From Amborella trichopoda (taxonomy: Eukaryota > Streptophyta > Magnoliopsida > Amborellales > Amborellaceae), in NCBI RefSeq assembly GCF_000471905.2, contig NW_006498233.1:250279-314278 (forward strand): a DNA stretch of 64,000 bases, given 5' to 3'. Made by a program: the position numbers and the translations under genes. Under the pieces are notes generated by a model. That model saw only the letters and a program-made list of their open reading frames with translations, had not been told where the DNA came from and searched no databases. Shown here piece after piece: positions 20,901 to 32,708 of the stretch. Numbering within the stretch: position 1 is the stretch's first letter; each line of letters opens with the position of its first letter.

Positions 20901-22040
20901 TCTTCCTCTTGTACCGTTACTGCATGGGAGGCTTATGCTGCCCTGGATGCCTTTTTTAACTCTTCAAGCTTGATCTGACCCTTCTAAATCAGAGCCTCGA
21001 TAATGTCTTTCAGCATGAAACAGTCATTTGTGGGGTGGCTGACCTTTCGATGGTAAGCACAGTATTTGGCCTAGGTATCGAGTCTAACTTGATCAGGGAA
21101 TTTGGCCTCAGGAAGCTCGATCGTGTTCTGTTCCAATAATAATCGGAATAGCACAGGGACCCATTCCTTCTCAAAGGGGAAAACTTTATTCCTATGCCTG
21201 GTCCAATAATCTTCCCGATTAAGATTTGCAGGTGGGTACTCGGTTGTATAATTGTTGTTGCTTGCCTGCCTGAGGTGTTGTCTTTATTGTGCTCACGCCT
21301 TTGGAGAGGTCCAAAGTTTGGGAGGGAGCCTTCTTTGGATCAGTGAACGTGGCAGCTGCACTGATCACTCCTTTTTGTTGGTTGCCCCGGGTGTTAGTCC
21401 AGGAGCTACCATTGCCCCGATTGTTTCTCGAGCTTGCAGACGGTTTTCGTGACCCGCCATGATGGCCTGATAGGCTTTCTATACGGACCGATTTGGAGAT
21501 CATCACTGACATGGTAGTCAGATTGGAGGCTTCAACATGTAGAGCGATTTAGGGTCGCATGTTCTGCACACAAGTTTGAACTGCTTCCTTCTCAGACATA
21601 GGATTGAGATGGTGAGCAACCAAATTTCTCCACCTTGATATGAACTAGTGCACAGGCTCATCAGGGTCTTGAGTCAGGGTTTGAACCTCTCTCTTGACCT
21701 CGCAGAAGTGCTGGTGGAAGAGTTTCTCCATTTCCTCCCAAGTATGCATCGAGTTTGGGGGAAGTCGAGCATACCACTGAAAAGCTGGGCCCTCAAGGAT
21801 TTCAACAAACTGATGAAGAAGGAGTCTCCCATCAGCCATTGTTTCTCGCCACACTGCTTGGAAGTGAGCGATATGCTGGTTTGCGGACATGGTTCCGTTG
21901 AATAGGGGAAACTTCCCTTTCTTATAATCTGAGGGAGACGGTACCTGGTCAATGTATGAAGGGTATGGCCTTTGATAAGGCGTTGCACCTTGTATCCCTG
22001 GAATTTGTCTATTCTTTAAGCTATGGATTACCATAGTATC
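20900..22040 (-). pseudogene. gag remnant of element 2
   Basis: Gag is the particle-forming protein. The frame from 22034 reads FPLFNGTMSANQHIAHFQ and then GPAFQWYARLPPNSMHTW, the conserved core of the plant retrotransposon gag family. It is followed (21219-21512) by a Ser/Arg/Gly-rich stretch and near 21040 by YCAYHRKVSHPTNDC, a degenerate C-x2-H zinc-knuckle-like motif typical of Tat gag. Several stops and frame shifts occur (for example near 21640 and 21210). The layout matches the gag of element 3 at 34226-35720 residue block by block. Confidence 0.88.
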
Positions 22041-22049
22041 GATGTCTAC

Positions 22050-23850
22050 CTATGAGACGGGTGAGGGACAGAATTTTCATGTGAGGCAAAGGGAAGGGGC
22101 TGCCTTGGAGGTGTATCATCTGAGCGATGGGAATTGACCTCATTATTAGCTAATTGTCGTGCAATGTCTATACGATATATCTTCTCCATCATTGCGCGCA
22201 CCATATCTCAAACTTGTTCATGAGGTCTTCCTGCGAGTCAGGTTCATTTAGAACCATTACGCTGACTGTTTCTCCAGGGAGGTCAGCCTTAGTTGCAGTT
22301 GAGGGCTTGCGAACTTGACGGGTCACGCACGGCAGATCGATCAACAGAGGGTCAGCATGCCCCGACTAGACTCGATTCTTATATGTCGATCGCATGAGGA
22401 CCGGTTCTCGACGGTCTTGGGACCGTGGTTGCTGAGTGGCTGGGTCATTTTCTACAATACTAACCATAGTGTAGGGTTCATGTACTTCTTCTTCATGTTT
22501 CGTCATCTAAAGGGGGTAGAAGGGGTTCAAGCGAAGAGGGTTGTCAGAGCTGGTTGCCCCAACCGCCTTGGTCACTTCCTTGGTCAGAATTCGTAGACCT
22601 CTAGAGTGTTTAGCTTTGAGGTTTTGATGGACCTCGCGTCAAAACTATGATCGTAACTGCGGCTGATCAGCCCTTCTTGCACAAGAGAGAGCTATCCCCA
22701 TCAGGTGTGACAAAGGATGAGGGCAAGGGACTGGAGTCATCCTGGGCTGAGGAGGATGAAGGACTCGATCTTCCATCAGGTCTTTACCTCAAGCTCTCTT
22801 ATGAGCTCCAGAGACATGACTGAGATGACGAGGCTGATTCAGGATGGTACTCTTGGGGAAGGTCTTAGAGTACCAAGGCTGGAGGTGCTTGCTCAAAGAA
22901 GGAGGAGCAAGCAAGAGCAGGGTTGACTCATGAGGACTTCTGAGTCGAGGGCGAGGGGCTATCTGTGATGGGGACGCATGTGCGCCCCTTGAAGAAGGAT
23001 CACGGGCGACTTGGGGGTCAGCCCAGGCTCGAACAAGTGGTCTGACCTTAAGAGGCCGAGCACTGCGAGCAGGTTTCTGTAAGAGAACAGGTGGAAGCCT
23101 GCCCCTTACAAGGTGTGCTAGTATACGCTGAGTAGGAGGAAGAGGAGGTCGTCTTCCGTGTACTTGGGTTGGCACAATGACAACGTTGCCTCGAGTAGTG
23201 GGATGCATATGAACAACATGTGCAAGACCTAGCCCTCGGAGGTCTGATCCTAGACACTAACTCGAAGTAACATAAGGGTTGTCCTGAGGTGTGGCTCGAG
23301 TGGATGACCCACGAGCCGTATGGTGTGTGCAAGAGGTTGAGGCCCCAGGGTCTCTGCCTCGATGTGTCGAGCCTCTAGGGATAGAGACTTGTGATGGTGA
23401 AAGAATGTGGGGGGCAGCCTTACGGCGACCTTCCGAAGCAATGGCAACTTGTTTGCCTTTTGCAGCTAGGGATTGGGCAGCCTTCCGACATACTTCGGCA
23501 ATACAACCGACAAGTGACTTGCCGATGGCAGGGTGAGTGTTGTGTACGGCGACAGATGTGCTGCCGATGCAAGGGGCCTTAGCAGAAGTTCCACCAGAGC
23601 TAGGAGACGAGGAGTTAGGGACCTTTAAGTCCCTCCTCACACCAATCCAGGTTCAAACCTGAGAGCTAGACCCAGAGTCTTTGCTCAAAAGGAAGGTTGC
23701 GAAGGAAGTTTGAAGAACTTGTTCCGCGAATGCGGGGATAAGAAAATCCCCGATCCGAGTGATTGGGTTACAGAACCCGGAAGCCCTAAGTGCAGATATA
23801 GAAAATAAAAGGAGAAACTTAGCCAAACAAACACCATCCCACTAAGGGGT
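22050..23850 (-). other. Leader / N-terminal gag region of element 2
   Basis: This lies between the PBS and recognisable gag. It is homologous to 32707-34225 of element 3: both contain shared lines such as a Ser/Pro-rich segment beginning near the PBS and an Arg-rich stretch. Open frames of 65-139 codons exist on the minus strand but are shifted against each other. This is probably a decayed upstream extension of gag or a separate ORF1, as found in Ogre relatives. Confidence 0.55.
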
Positions 23851-23855
23851 AGTAA

Positions 23856-23874
23856 GTCCCCAGTGGAGTTGCCA
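23856..23874 (-). promoter_or_regulatory. Tat-type primer binding site, element 2
   Basis: The minus strand reads TGGCAACTCCACTGGGGAC just inside the 5' LTR end. It differs by one base from the TGGCGACTCCACTGGGGA type typical of Tat/Ogre elements (usually assigned to tRNA-Arg). Element 3 has the unmutated core. Confidence 0.85.
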
Positions 23875-23877
23875 AGC

Positions 23878-26800
23878 TAGTTAGGTGCTTCAATCTCGCC
23901 CACCGGATTCGGATGATCGGGTGGCACAAGTCTCGGGTTTCAGGGGAACCCGGGACTTGAGATCGCTCTCTTGGGAACATTGCTCAAAAACAGGGGTAGG
24001 TAGACCAACCGATGAGAGAGGAATTTAAGGTGGGTTCAGGACTTACTCGGATTGGCTCGCGTGGGTGCCCTCTTAGATCACGAAGAAAGCCCCCCAGTCG
24101 TAAAACTCATTCGGAATCGCCTCCCTTGGCCTGTATTCTCTTGTTTCTGCAATCACACACACATGGAAAATGTTACAAGACAAGTTGGTCAAGGGACCCC
24201 ACCTTACCTTTCAGGAACGTATCTGGACGTGCACATTCAAAAAAAAAAGAGGAAGAGAAGAATGAGAGAAAGAATATTGAGGTTAGAAGAATTTGACCAA
24301 ATGGTGAGACCGACACAATGACTAAACTAGTAAGTAATTAACCCGGCATGGCAATAAAATGGGTTCAGTAACTCAGACCGGCTAAACAAAATTACTACTA
24401 GACGACATTACCAATACCGACTAGCTAAACATAATGGCTAGTCTATTGTGGCGAGAAAGCCAGCACAGTAACTCTAATTGGCACAATGACATTATAGCTA
24501 AACGACAGGACTACCATGGAAGGCTAGTCTCGACTCTCTTGGTCAAACCAAAGGGTAAGAGAAAGAAAGAAGAAAAACAGGAAGATAGAGAAAAGAGAAG
24601 AAGAAGAAGAAAAGAGAGAAAAGAGAAGAAGAAGAGAGTAAGAGGGAAAACAATGAGAGAATAAGAAGAGAGAGAAGGGAAGGAAGGGAGAAGGAACACA
24701 GATGGCAATGAGATGGGGAGAGAGAAGACTCAGAGGACAATAGCTTTTGCCGGCTGTGACGTGAGGAAGAAGAATGAGGAGGAAACACAAGCGGTAATAG
24801 GCTTCTGTCAGCTGTGACATGAGAAAGAAGTGGATGAAACTCAGGCGGCAACGGTCCTCCATCGGTCGTGACATAAGGAGAGAAGAGAGAGAAAGAACAC
24901 ATGCGACGATGTGCTTCTGCCCTCTATGACAAAAGAGAAAGAAGGAACACAAGCAACAATAGGCTTGCGTCGGCTGTGTCAAAAAAAGAGAAGAGAGAAA
25001 GAACACAAGTGGCAATAGGCTTCCGCCATCTGTGATAGAAGAACAAGGATGGAAACCACAGGTGGCTCTAGGCTTGCGCCGACTATAACAGAAAAGAAGA
25101 AAGAAAGAGAAAACACAGGCAACACTAGGCTCACACCATCTATGACAAAAGAGAGAAAGAGAGAAAAAACACAGGAGGCGATAACCTGGCACTGTCTATG
25201 ATAGAAGAGAGAAGAGAGAAGAGAGAATTTTGACAGAGGCCCAACCTACCCTCGGGCTAAGCCCGGCTCACTATTCATGTCTCATGAGCAGGAAGGCTTC
25301 ACTCCAGACGATAGGTCCACCATGGGTGAATAGAGAAAAGGGAGAGGTGTAAGGAAAGAGGAAAATGATAAACAAGAGGATGAAGAGAGAGAAAGAGATA
25401 GAGATGAGAGAGAAAATAGAAGGGAGAGAAAGATAAAGATTAGAAAAGAGGAGAGCGAAAGAGAGATAAAGATGGAAAAGAGGAGAGAGAAAGTTACCTT
25501 ATTGAGGGATATCAACCCTTTTTTCTCTCCCCTCTCTCTCTCTCTCTCCAAGACACACCCACAAGCTTAAGCAAGAATTGAAATCTGTATTGAATGGTTG
25601 AAGAATGAACCCCAGGTTTTTTTACAATTAGGTTTTGCATGTTTATAGAGAATTGAGCCCAAACCTGGGTGGATACCCAAAAACTACATAAAATTTAAGA
25701 TAATTATCATTTAATTGAATTAAAAGAAATTCTAAAAATCGATCCAAAAGGACTGTTTTGCCCCCACTTAACAATGTGTAGAATTTCAGAACAGTCCCTG
25801 CTACAGCTTGAGAACTTGTGTGATCTTCCATGACTGATCTGAGGTTGCTCTGATGCCCATTTGATTGAAATATAATTTTTTTCTTGTAGGGATTGGCATG
25901 GCGATCAATTTGATACTAACTTCGAGCCATGAATCATGTTTTTAAGTTATGATCATGAGACTTGAATTTTGGATGAATCTTGAAAACTTCGGATCGGTTG
26001 TGACTTCGTTCCTTGATGTTTTTCATGATTTCTTCACTATAGTGCACTGAGCATGCCGTCACAATCATGTGGCAACAAACGCAGCTCGATTTTTTATCCA
26101 GACTAAGATTTCATCGTCTTAAGTTTTTGGTCGAAATCTTAAAATCCGACAGCCAAAATTTACAGCAGCTTCGACGCCTCCGTATGTGAAATCTAACCGT
26201 TCCTCGCACCCAGGGTTCAGACCAGGGATAGCCTCAGACCTTATGCACATGATGTAATTGGTTTCATGTTTATCAAGTATACGAATGCCATGATTTGGTC
26301 GCTCGAATGAGGCGTGTTGCTGTTGATTTTTCTGCAGTTGTTTCCACAGATTAGCAACTTCTATCTAGTTTTTCTCCCTGCCCGGGCATCGTCACCGAGT
26401 GTACGACATATCGAAACGCTCGTCTTGATGAGACAAATAGGCTCAATAAAATTTGAGCGGGATTCGACTTGGAATGAGTGAGATATAGGCCTCGAAAGTC
26501 ACTGCCTGTGACTGTGAAAACAACCACCTTTAATGGTGTTATTGTGCAGGGTGGCCACACGGGAATAGTGTGCGGCCTACCTCTTTTGGTATTTTACCCA
26601 TAACTTTGTCTTGGAGTGCCCGATTAAGCTGAAACTTGACCCATAAGGGCTTTTGACCGTGACATATCCAATGGCGGTGGTTGCACAGCTCTTTGATCCA
26701 TCGAAAATAAAATTTTGGTTACATGGTCCATTTCAGGGTGCTAAAGGCCAATTTTGCCGAAATTATTTATTTGTGTTTACTGCCTTAGATATGTCGGATT

Positions 26801-26971
26801 GCGATGAAACTTGGCAGGTGGCCTTTTGAAGTGCTTATGAAGATCATGATCAGTTTTGAGACCATTCTGAGACTATCAAAATTTCTACTGTATGTTGAGA
26901 CTTTATTGACCTGCTTCCTCTTTATTCCTCATCAGGGACCAAGGTGCTAAAAACTGTATTTAAGACAAATA
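23878..26971 (-). repeat. 5' LTR of element 2
   Basis: This is the partner of 9999-13229. It starts TAGTTAGG, a decayed TG terminus, and ends ...caaata at 26971. It holds the purine-rich block (24560-24660), hairpin-unit array (24735-25210), CT-rich stretch near 25500-25550 and minus-strand TATA-like box TATAAAC at 25641-25647. About 140 bp shorter than its partner, partly because it lacks the 101-bp duplication. Confidence 0.87.
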
Positions 26972-28557
26972 GCCAAAGGGCTTCGTAATTTCTCTAAGAT
27001 GGCCATACACTCGGGCGAGTCCTCGAACCCCCAAAGCGGCGCAAGGGCATTAGTGTTCTAGTCGCTAAAATCTCTCTCACCGTCAGCCTCCTATCTGCAA
27101 GCAGAGGATCTGCGTGCCCTCCACGTGCCAAGCCTCCGACATTGTTTGAGAGAGGGTTTCCGCCTCCGTCACCTGGAGGGAAACTAGGATTCCACCGACA
27201 CCACTTGCAGCATGGACCATGGCTAGGAAGTTTAAGGTCATGCGGCACAGACCTGTGGGGAAATTGCATCCACCTTTGTGGCAGCATATGGCAGAGAGGG
27301 CTTGCATTTGATGCGCATGGCAGCTTGAACGAAGGATGTGCGGGCGGTGGTCTATGAAAAGTAGGCGCACTCAGAGGCTTGCAGGGGGGTTGTGGACGGT
27401 GTTCTGAATAAGATGGGCCATGACGAGGGCTTCTCGCTCGTGTGAGGGTGAGAATTTTTCAGGCTGCCACACATGTGCGATGGCACACGTGTGCTCGGGA
27501 CAACTGTGTGCGAGGTCTGGGGTTCATTTTTCAGGCCATCGATACAGTTTGGCCTAGCTTACGACTATAGTGGGCTTGTGTGGACTCGGATTTAGTTTGT
27601 GCCCCGACCCTACTCGACCCATTGTCATTTTTGAATTTCTACCATGCCTAGATTCCTATGTGCCCTTGACCTTTTCGATAATGACACAACGTCATTCGTG
27701 ACCTTGGGCGATATCTGACCTTTTGTGAGGGGCAAGATTGGTAAATGCATTTTACCAAGGGGATAAAAAAAAGAGGGGTAAACCCTATTTTCACCTTCAT
27801 CCTTAGTGAAAACTTGGATTTTTCAGAGAGTAAGGGTTTTCAAATAAGAAGGGTTCATGGTAGGCAGGGTGTGCGCGAGGGCTTCCGGTGGGGAACTTGG
27901 TGAAGTTCTGGCAGGTAGGCTCAGGGTAGTGCCGACATAGAGCTCATGAGGGTGCTGGTCAGGAGCTCAAGGGAGTCTCGTCAGAGGGATGCAGCAGGTT
28001 TTTCGACGAGGAGTGTGCTGGTGAAGTGACGAGAGAGAGGAGTTTAGGCCATGAGTGCACGACTATACTCTAACAGGGGAATCGCAAGGGTGAAGGGTTT
28101 TTTGATGTCGGTTGCACCAGTGAGAGGACTCCGACCGAGATAGGGGACGGCTTTCCAGTGAAGAGGGAGTGAGCACATAGTAGTGCTGTAGGGGATTTCC
28201 GGTGAGCAATGAACCATGGACGAAGGGGTTTCCCAGGAGGTACCGAAGGGTCGCGCAGCAGACGAAGGGTCTTTTGGTGTTAGAAGCCAGAGGGTCACAT
28301 AGAAAGCAAAAGGTCTTCCAATAAGAAGAGAGAGTCGTCTGAAAAATGAAGGGTCACAAAGGAGACCAGAGGCCGCACGTGTAGGGAGGACACATGGCAG
28401 AAGTCAAGGAGTGCTACAGCTGCGCACAGTGATCGAGGGACCGCATGCAGAGGAGGGCCAATGACGAGCCTCCACGTGGGCCTATGGCTGCCATTTATTG
28501 ATCACATGCTTTTAATAGCCAACCTGTGGTGGCTTATAAAGCGTCAGGCCTCCTGGT

Positions 28558-29007
28558 TTGTCGAGGCCATTTTCCCTTGTAGAAGAAGCTTTCTGGTTCC
28601 CCTGTTCCTTACCTTGTGAGGGGCTCATGTCCTTAGCAGGGGTTCGTGTTCGTTCCCTGGATCTTGCAGGGCATTCTTGCCGTTCCTACCTTAGTTGTGG
28701 TCCTCGTGGGGACGCAAGCGTAAAGCCCTGGCTAGATGGTAGGCCGGTGCTTGCGGGTTCCTACTGTTTACTCGATGTCATGAGGGTGAGTCTTGAAGCC
28801 ATGCGTAAGGTGGCAATGATGTCTCACCCTGAATTGCAACGGTGGGGAGATGGCTCGGCCTGGATTGCAACAGCCGATGAAGGAAGTGTTCTGCTCGAAC
28901 CCCCACGCATGGCAGCTCTTTTCAGCCGAGAGTCCCCATTTGCCTTCCTTGAAGGAGTTCAAGGAAGAGCAAGAGACCTCCTCTGCATAGATGAAAAGGG
29001 CACTTAA
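28558..29007 (+). pseudogene. Open frame in the opposite-strand unit
   Basis: A 149-codon plus-strand frame lies behind a TATAAAG box (28535-28541) and about 140 bp before a tgaaataaag poly(A) signal. Its product (for example MRKVAMMSHPELQRWGDG) matches no family I recognise. By position it corresponds to the PMD gene at 35830-38265 in the neighbouring derivative, but I see no clear residue similarity. It may be a short transcribed remnant or chance. Confidence 0.35.
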
Positions 29008-29143
29008 AGGAGATCGTCACCTGAGGAGATGGCGTAGACCTAGAACTACATCCCTCGGTGGAATGTTTATTTCAGAACAATTGTGTTTTTGGGAGTTACA
29101 GGTTCAATGTAATAATTAACCAGTAACCTTGTCTTGTTCATGA

Positions 29144-29149
29144 AATAAA
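29144..29149 (+). terminator. Plus-strand poly(A) signal in Tat fragment
   Basis: AATAAA in ttcatgaaataaagcctcat. A related context (atgaatgaaatgcctctttt) follows the PMD gene near 38355, suggesting the same 3' end. Confidence 0.55.
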
Positions 29150-31087
29150 GCCTCATTTGTATTTCTCCTTCGCTCTATGGTTTGCAATATCTCGTCCCTT
29201 TTCACCTATGGTTTATTCACCTTTCAGTTTTCCTCCTGTGTATTAAGTCCATATCTTACTTGATTGGTGGGATAAGGAATGAATCAAGGAATGTGCGTTT
29301 GGCGGTGGTTATCACCATCCTTTTGTGTGAGTAACTTGGCTACCCTTGATTTTACCTGCGGGCCGTTGAGAGCCTTCCCTTTGTGCCTTCTAACTTAAAC
29401 ACCCTTTTAGGTTTTCATTTAAGTCCTTGAGGTGAAAACCATTTCTGGTTTCTGCCAGACCTCGAAGAAGTTTTGTGGTGCTTTTGCCCGACGTCTGCCA
29501 TTTTTTTTTTTACTCACGATGCTCTCTTAGGTTTTCATCGTGCTCATATTCTATTTTGACGACCCTTGCTCACGATAGTCGATGATGCTATCGCGCCCCT
29601 TCATTCTTTTATTTTAACATTTTTACCCACGACACCCTTTCGGGTTTTTTCCGCGTCCGCCATTCTAAGAGGGGAGATGGGAGCAGGTAGGGTATCAAAT
29701 TCCTTTCCTTGATGTGTGTCGAGCAGCTGCAGTTTCAATGACCTCAAAAGGGGCACTTACTTCCCTTCCATCTAGAGGATCATGTTTGAAGTCATTTTTC
29801 TACACCATGTGTCCCCAACACGAATAAAGAGAAGCCAGGTTAATAAAGCTCTGATTCACAAATGGAATTTTCAATAGTCATGGAATTGGCCATGATGAGT
29901 GAAAATGTTCTTAAGAACTTCATAAGGTCATCTGCTAAGTTTCATCGTAATCCAACATGTTTAAGGTAGCGTCGACAAAGAAATAGTTCTAGAAAAAATC
30001 AGCCTTTAGCACCTTGAAACGGACCCTATATTAACGGAGCCTCAAATGGCTATGGGGTCATTGTCATTGGATCCGAGACGGTAGAAAACCCCTATGGATC
30101 AAGTTTCAACCCAATCAGATGTTCTAAGACAAAGTTATGGGCAAAATACTAAAAGTGGGTAGGTCGCAAACTATTCCCGTCCGCCCTCCCTGCATCAGCT
30201 GTCGTTAATGGAGACTAGTTTTCACAGTTTTAGGGTCAACTTTGGAAGGCCATATCTCCTTTATCTTAAGTCGAATCGAGCCCAAATTTTGGAAGCATGT
30301 TCGTCTCGTCATGTTAAGCATTTTGATAAGTGGCACCGCCTGTGATGTCACTCGAGGAGGAGGAAACATTAGAGAGAAGTTGACGATTTGTGGTAAAAGT
30401 TGCAGGAAAATCAACAGTGACACACCTTGCTCGAGCGTCCATATCACGGCTCTCGCACGATGGATCGACATGAAACAAGTTCCATTGCATGCTCAAGGTG
30501 TGAGGCTACATTTGGGCTGAACCTCGCATTTGATGAATGGCTAGATTCTACGTACGATAACAACGAAGTTGCTGCAAATTCCGGCCACTAGAATTCAAAT
30601 TCCAACCAAAAACCCAAAAATGGAAAATCATCGCTTAGGCACGAAATCAAGCTGTGTTTGTTGCCAAACGATCGTGAAGGCCTGCTCGTCGTAATTCAAC
30701 AAAGAAATCATGAAGAAATGTTGAGAAACAGGCACAATCTTGATCCAAAGATCGCAAGTTTCTCACAAATTTTGCATCGCATTATTATGGCCCAAAAACA
30801 CGATCCGTGATTCGAAATGGGTATTAAAACAATCATCATTTCGAGCCCAACAAGAAAACAATCATATTTTAGCCGAACAAGTGCTGAAATAACCCCGAAT
30901 CAACCTTGGAATATTACACACGTTCTAGGGCAGCAGTGGGGACTGAATTGGAATTACGTGAATTGTTGGGCAAGGGTAAAATCGTCATTTTGCCCCCATT
31001 TTTAAAATTTATTTCAATTCAATTAAATTTTTATTTTCAACAATTAGGGTGAATTTAGGGCATCCACCCATATTTGGGCCCCACCTC

Positions 31088-31095
31088 TATATATA
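31088..31095 (+). promoter_or_regulatory. TATA box of LTR 3
   Basis: TATATATA followed by catgtg, aligned in position with the TATA-like boxes of LTR 2. Transcription would start about 30 bp downstream. Confidence 0.7.
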
Positions 31096-31243
31096 CATGT
31101 GATATCTCAATGTAATGGACCCCAATTACGACCCCAACTTAATGAATAAAAATAAAGGCTTTAGCTTGAGTGTGTGGGTCACGTCTTGGAGAGAAAAAGA
31201 GGAGAGAGAAAAAAGGTTTGGTACCCTTGGATTAAGGTAATTT

Positions 31244-31555
31244 TCTCTCTCCTCCCTTCTCTCTCCTCCCTTCTCTCTCCTCTTCTTTCTTTCTCTCTCC
31301 TCTTCTTTTTTCTCTCTCCTCTTATTTCTTTCTCTCTCCTCTTATTTCTTTCTCTCTCCTCTTATTTCTTTCTCTCTCCTCTTATTTCTCTCTCTTCTCT
31401 CTTCTTTTTCTCTCTTATTCTCTCTTATTTTTTCTCTTCTTCTTTCTTTCCTTTTTCTCTCTCCTCTCTTTCCTTTTTCCCTCCGTGTTCTTGCCTTTTC
31501 TCTCTCGTCCCTTTCTTTTTCTCTCTCCTCTCTTTCCTTTCTCTTCTTCTCTATC
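31244..31555. repeat. CT-rich array with 20-bp units in LTR 3
   Basis: Includes four near-perfect copies of a 20-bp unit, ctctctcctcttatttcttt (about 31310-31390), flanked by irregular CT runs. It corresponds to the purine-rich block of LTR 2. Frames across it are low-complexity artefacts. Confidence 0.88.
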
Positions 31556-31785
31556 ATGCACGGTAGTATCTACTATTGAGCTTGACATTTTTGCCCTTCT
31601 GTCAATCTCTTTGAGATGATTATAGTGAGCCAAGCCCTTCCCCGAGTGGCGGGCCGGGCTGCTGTCCAAATTCCTCCTCCTGTCGTGCACGGTGGTACCC
31701 ATCGCCGCGCATGACATCTCTCACCCCATTCTTTGACAAGGACATGGAACTGGGCTCTTTTCCTAGTGACAAGGACACACATTTC

Positions 31786-32140
31786 ATCTTTAAAGTACTG
31801 ATTGAAAGCCATATCAGTCTTTAAAGCCCTTTCTTTAAAGTACTGGTTGAAATTTATACCTATCTTTAGAGCCATTTCTTTAAAATTATTGGTTGAAAGT
31901 CATAGCTATCTTTAGAGCCATTTCTTTAAAAGTACTGGTTGAAAGCCATACCAGTCTTAAAGCCCTTCCTTTAAAGTACTGGTTGAAATCCATATCATCT
32001 TTAGAGCCCTTTCTTTAAATTACTAGTTGAAAGCCATACCAGTCTTTAGAGTCCCTTTCTTTAAAGTGATGATTGAAAGTCATACTAGTCTTTAAAGTTC
32101 CTTCCTTGGAGTATTGGGTGAAAAGCAGACCAGCCTCTAA
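31786..32140. repeat. 45-bp tandem array in LTR 3
   Basis: About eight copies of a ~45-bp unit with ctttaaagtactggttgaaa and a tctttagagcc part occur downstream of the TATA box. Not seen in LTR 2. Confidence 0.9.
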
Positions 32141-32689
32141 GAGTTTTTTTTTTTTTCTCCTCTTTGAGAGATTAGTTAAAAGTCATACATCTTTCATTTT
32201 CTAACATTCCCCCCTTCTTTCCTTTCATCTCTATTCTACTCTCTTTCTTCGTCTGAAAGACCAGGTGAGCATCAGACTACTCTCCATTTCTTTATTCTAG
32301 CCCTCGAATGTACGCTCGTGTGCATTCACCTAAAGACAAAGTGAGGTCCTCTGACCCACTTGTCTTGTATATTAACATGTGTGTGCGATTGCAGAAACAG
32401 GAGATAATAGGTCAAGGGAGGCAATTGCGAACCAGCCGTAGGCTTGGGGGGCTTTCCATAGTGATCTAAGAGAGCGCCCATGCAAGTCAGCCCAAGTGCA
32501 TCACAAACCCAGGTGAGGTGTGTCCCGCCTCACACCCTAATTTATCTCTCACCAGTTGGTGTACTTGCCCTTGTTTTATACACAAGGTTCTCGAGAGAGA
32601 GGTCTCAGTCCCGGGTTCTCTTTGAAACCGGAGACACGTGCCACCAAGTCAACCCAACCCAGGGGTGAGATCTAGGGATCTAACCAGCT

Positions 32690-32708
32690 TGGCGACTCCA
32701 CTGAGGAC
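32690..32708 (+). promoter_or_regulatory. Tat-type primer binding site, element 3
   Basis: TGGCGACTCCACTGAGGAC lies 3 bp after the LTR end. It matches the Tat/Ogre PBS type except for one base outside the core. Confidence 0.9.

Larger units (their letters stand above)
9999..26971 (-). mobile_element. Element 2: Tat/Ogre-lineage Ty3/gypsy retrotransposon
   Basis: Direct repeats at 9999-13229 and 23878-26971 bracket 10.6 kb of internal DNA coding on the minus strand, so the right copy is the 5' LTR. Internal order from right to left is PBS, leader, gag, spacer, RT, RNase H, a second RNase H, integrase C-terminus, then about 4.5 kb of repeat-rich DNA. A second, archaeal-type RNase H is the hallmark of the Tat/Ogre/Athila branch. 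Protease, part of RT and most of integrase are missing, so it is non-functional. No matching target-site duplication is seen: the left flank is ttccc and the right flank gccaa. One flank may be rearranged. Confidence 0.88.
26972..29782 (-). mobile_element. Fragment of a Tat element carrying an opposite-strand unit
   Basis: This lies between LTR 2 and LTR 3. It shares the ggtcatgc motif (near 27235), the gggtaaaccc block (near 27778) and a plus-strand poly(A) signal (29144-29149) with the 3' region of element 2. At its right end (29680-29782) the minus strand encodes APFEVIETAA, matching APPFEVIETTT in the derivative at 38520-38690. It is truncated at 29783 by the start of LTR 3. No RT or integrase is present. 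Confidence 0.7.
29783..32686 (+). repeat. 5' LTR of element 3
   Basis: It starts TGTTTGAAG and ends GGATCTAACCA. Segments such as ttagcacc(c/t)tgaaa and tttcatcgyaatcc match the U3 of LTR 2 in reverse orientation, so the two families are related but diverged. It has a TATA box at 31088-31095, a possible aataaaaataaag signal near 31145, a CT-rich array (31244-31555) and a 45-bp tandem array (31786-32140) absent from LTR 2. Confidence 0.85.

Noticed and set aside
24524-25192. 222-codon minus-strand frame
   Set aside because: Same low-complexity LTR tract in the right LTR 2.
28768-28962. Minus-strand frame opposite the 149-codon frame
   Set aside because: Shadow of the plus-strand frame with no independent support.
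31174-31566. 130-codon plus-strand frame
   Set aside because: Translation of the CT array of LTR 3.
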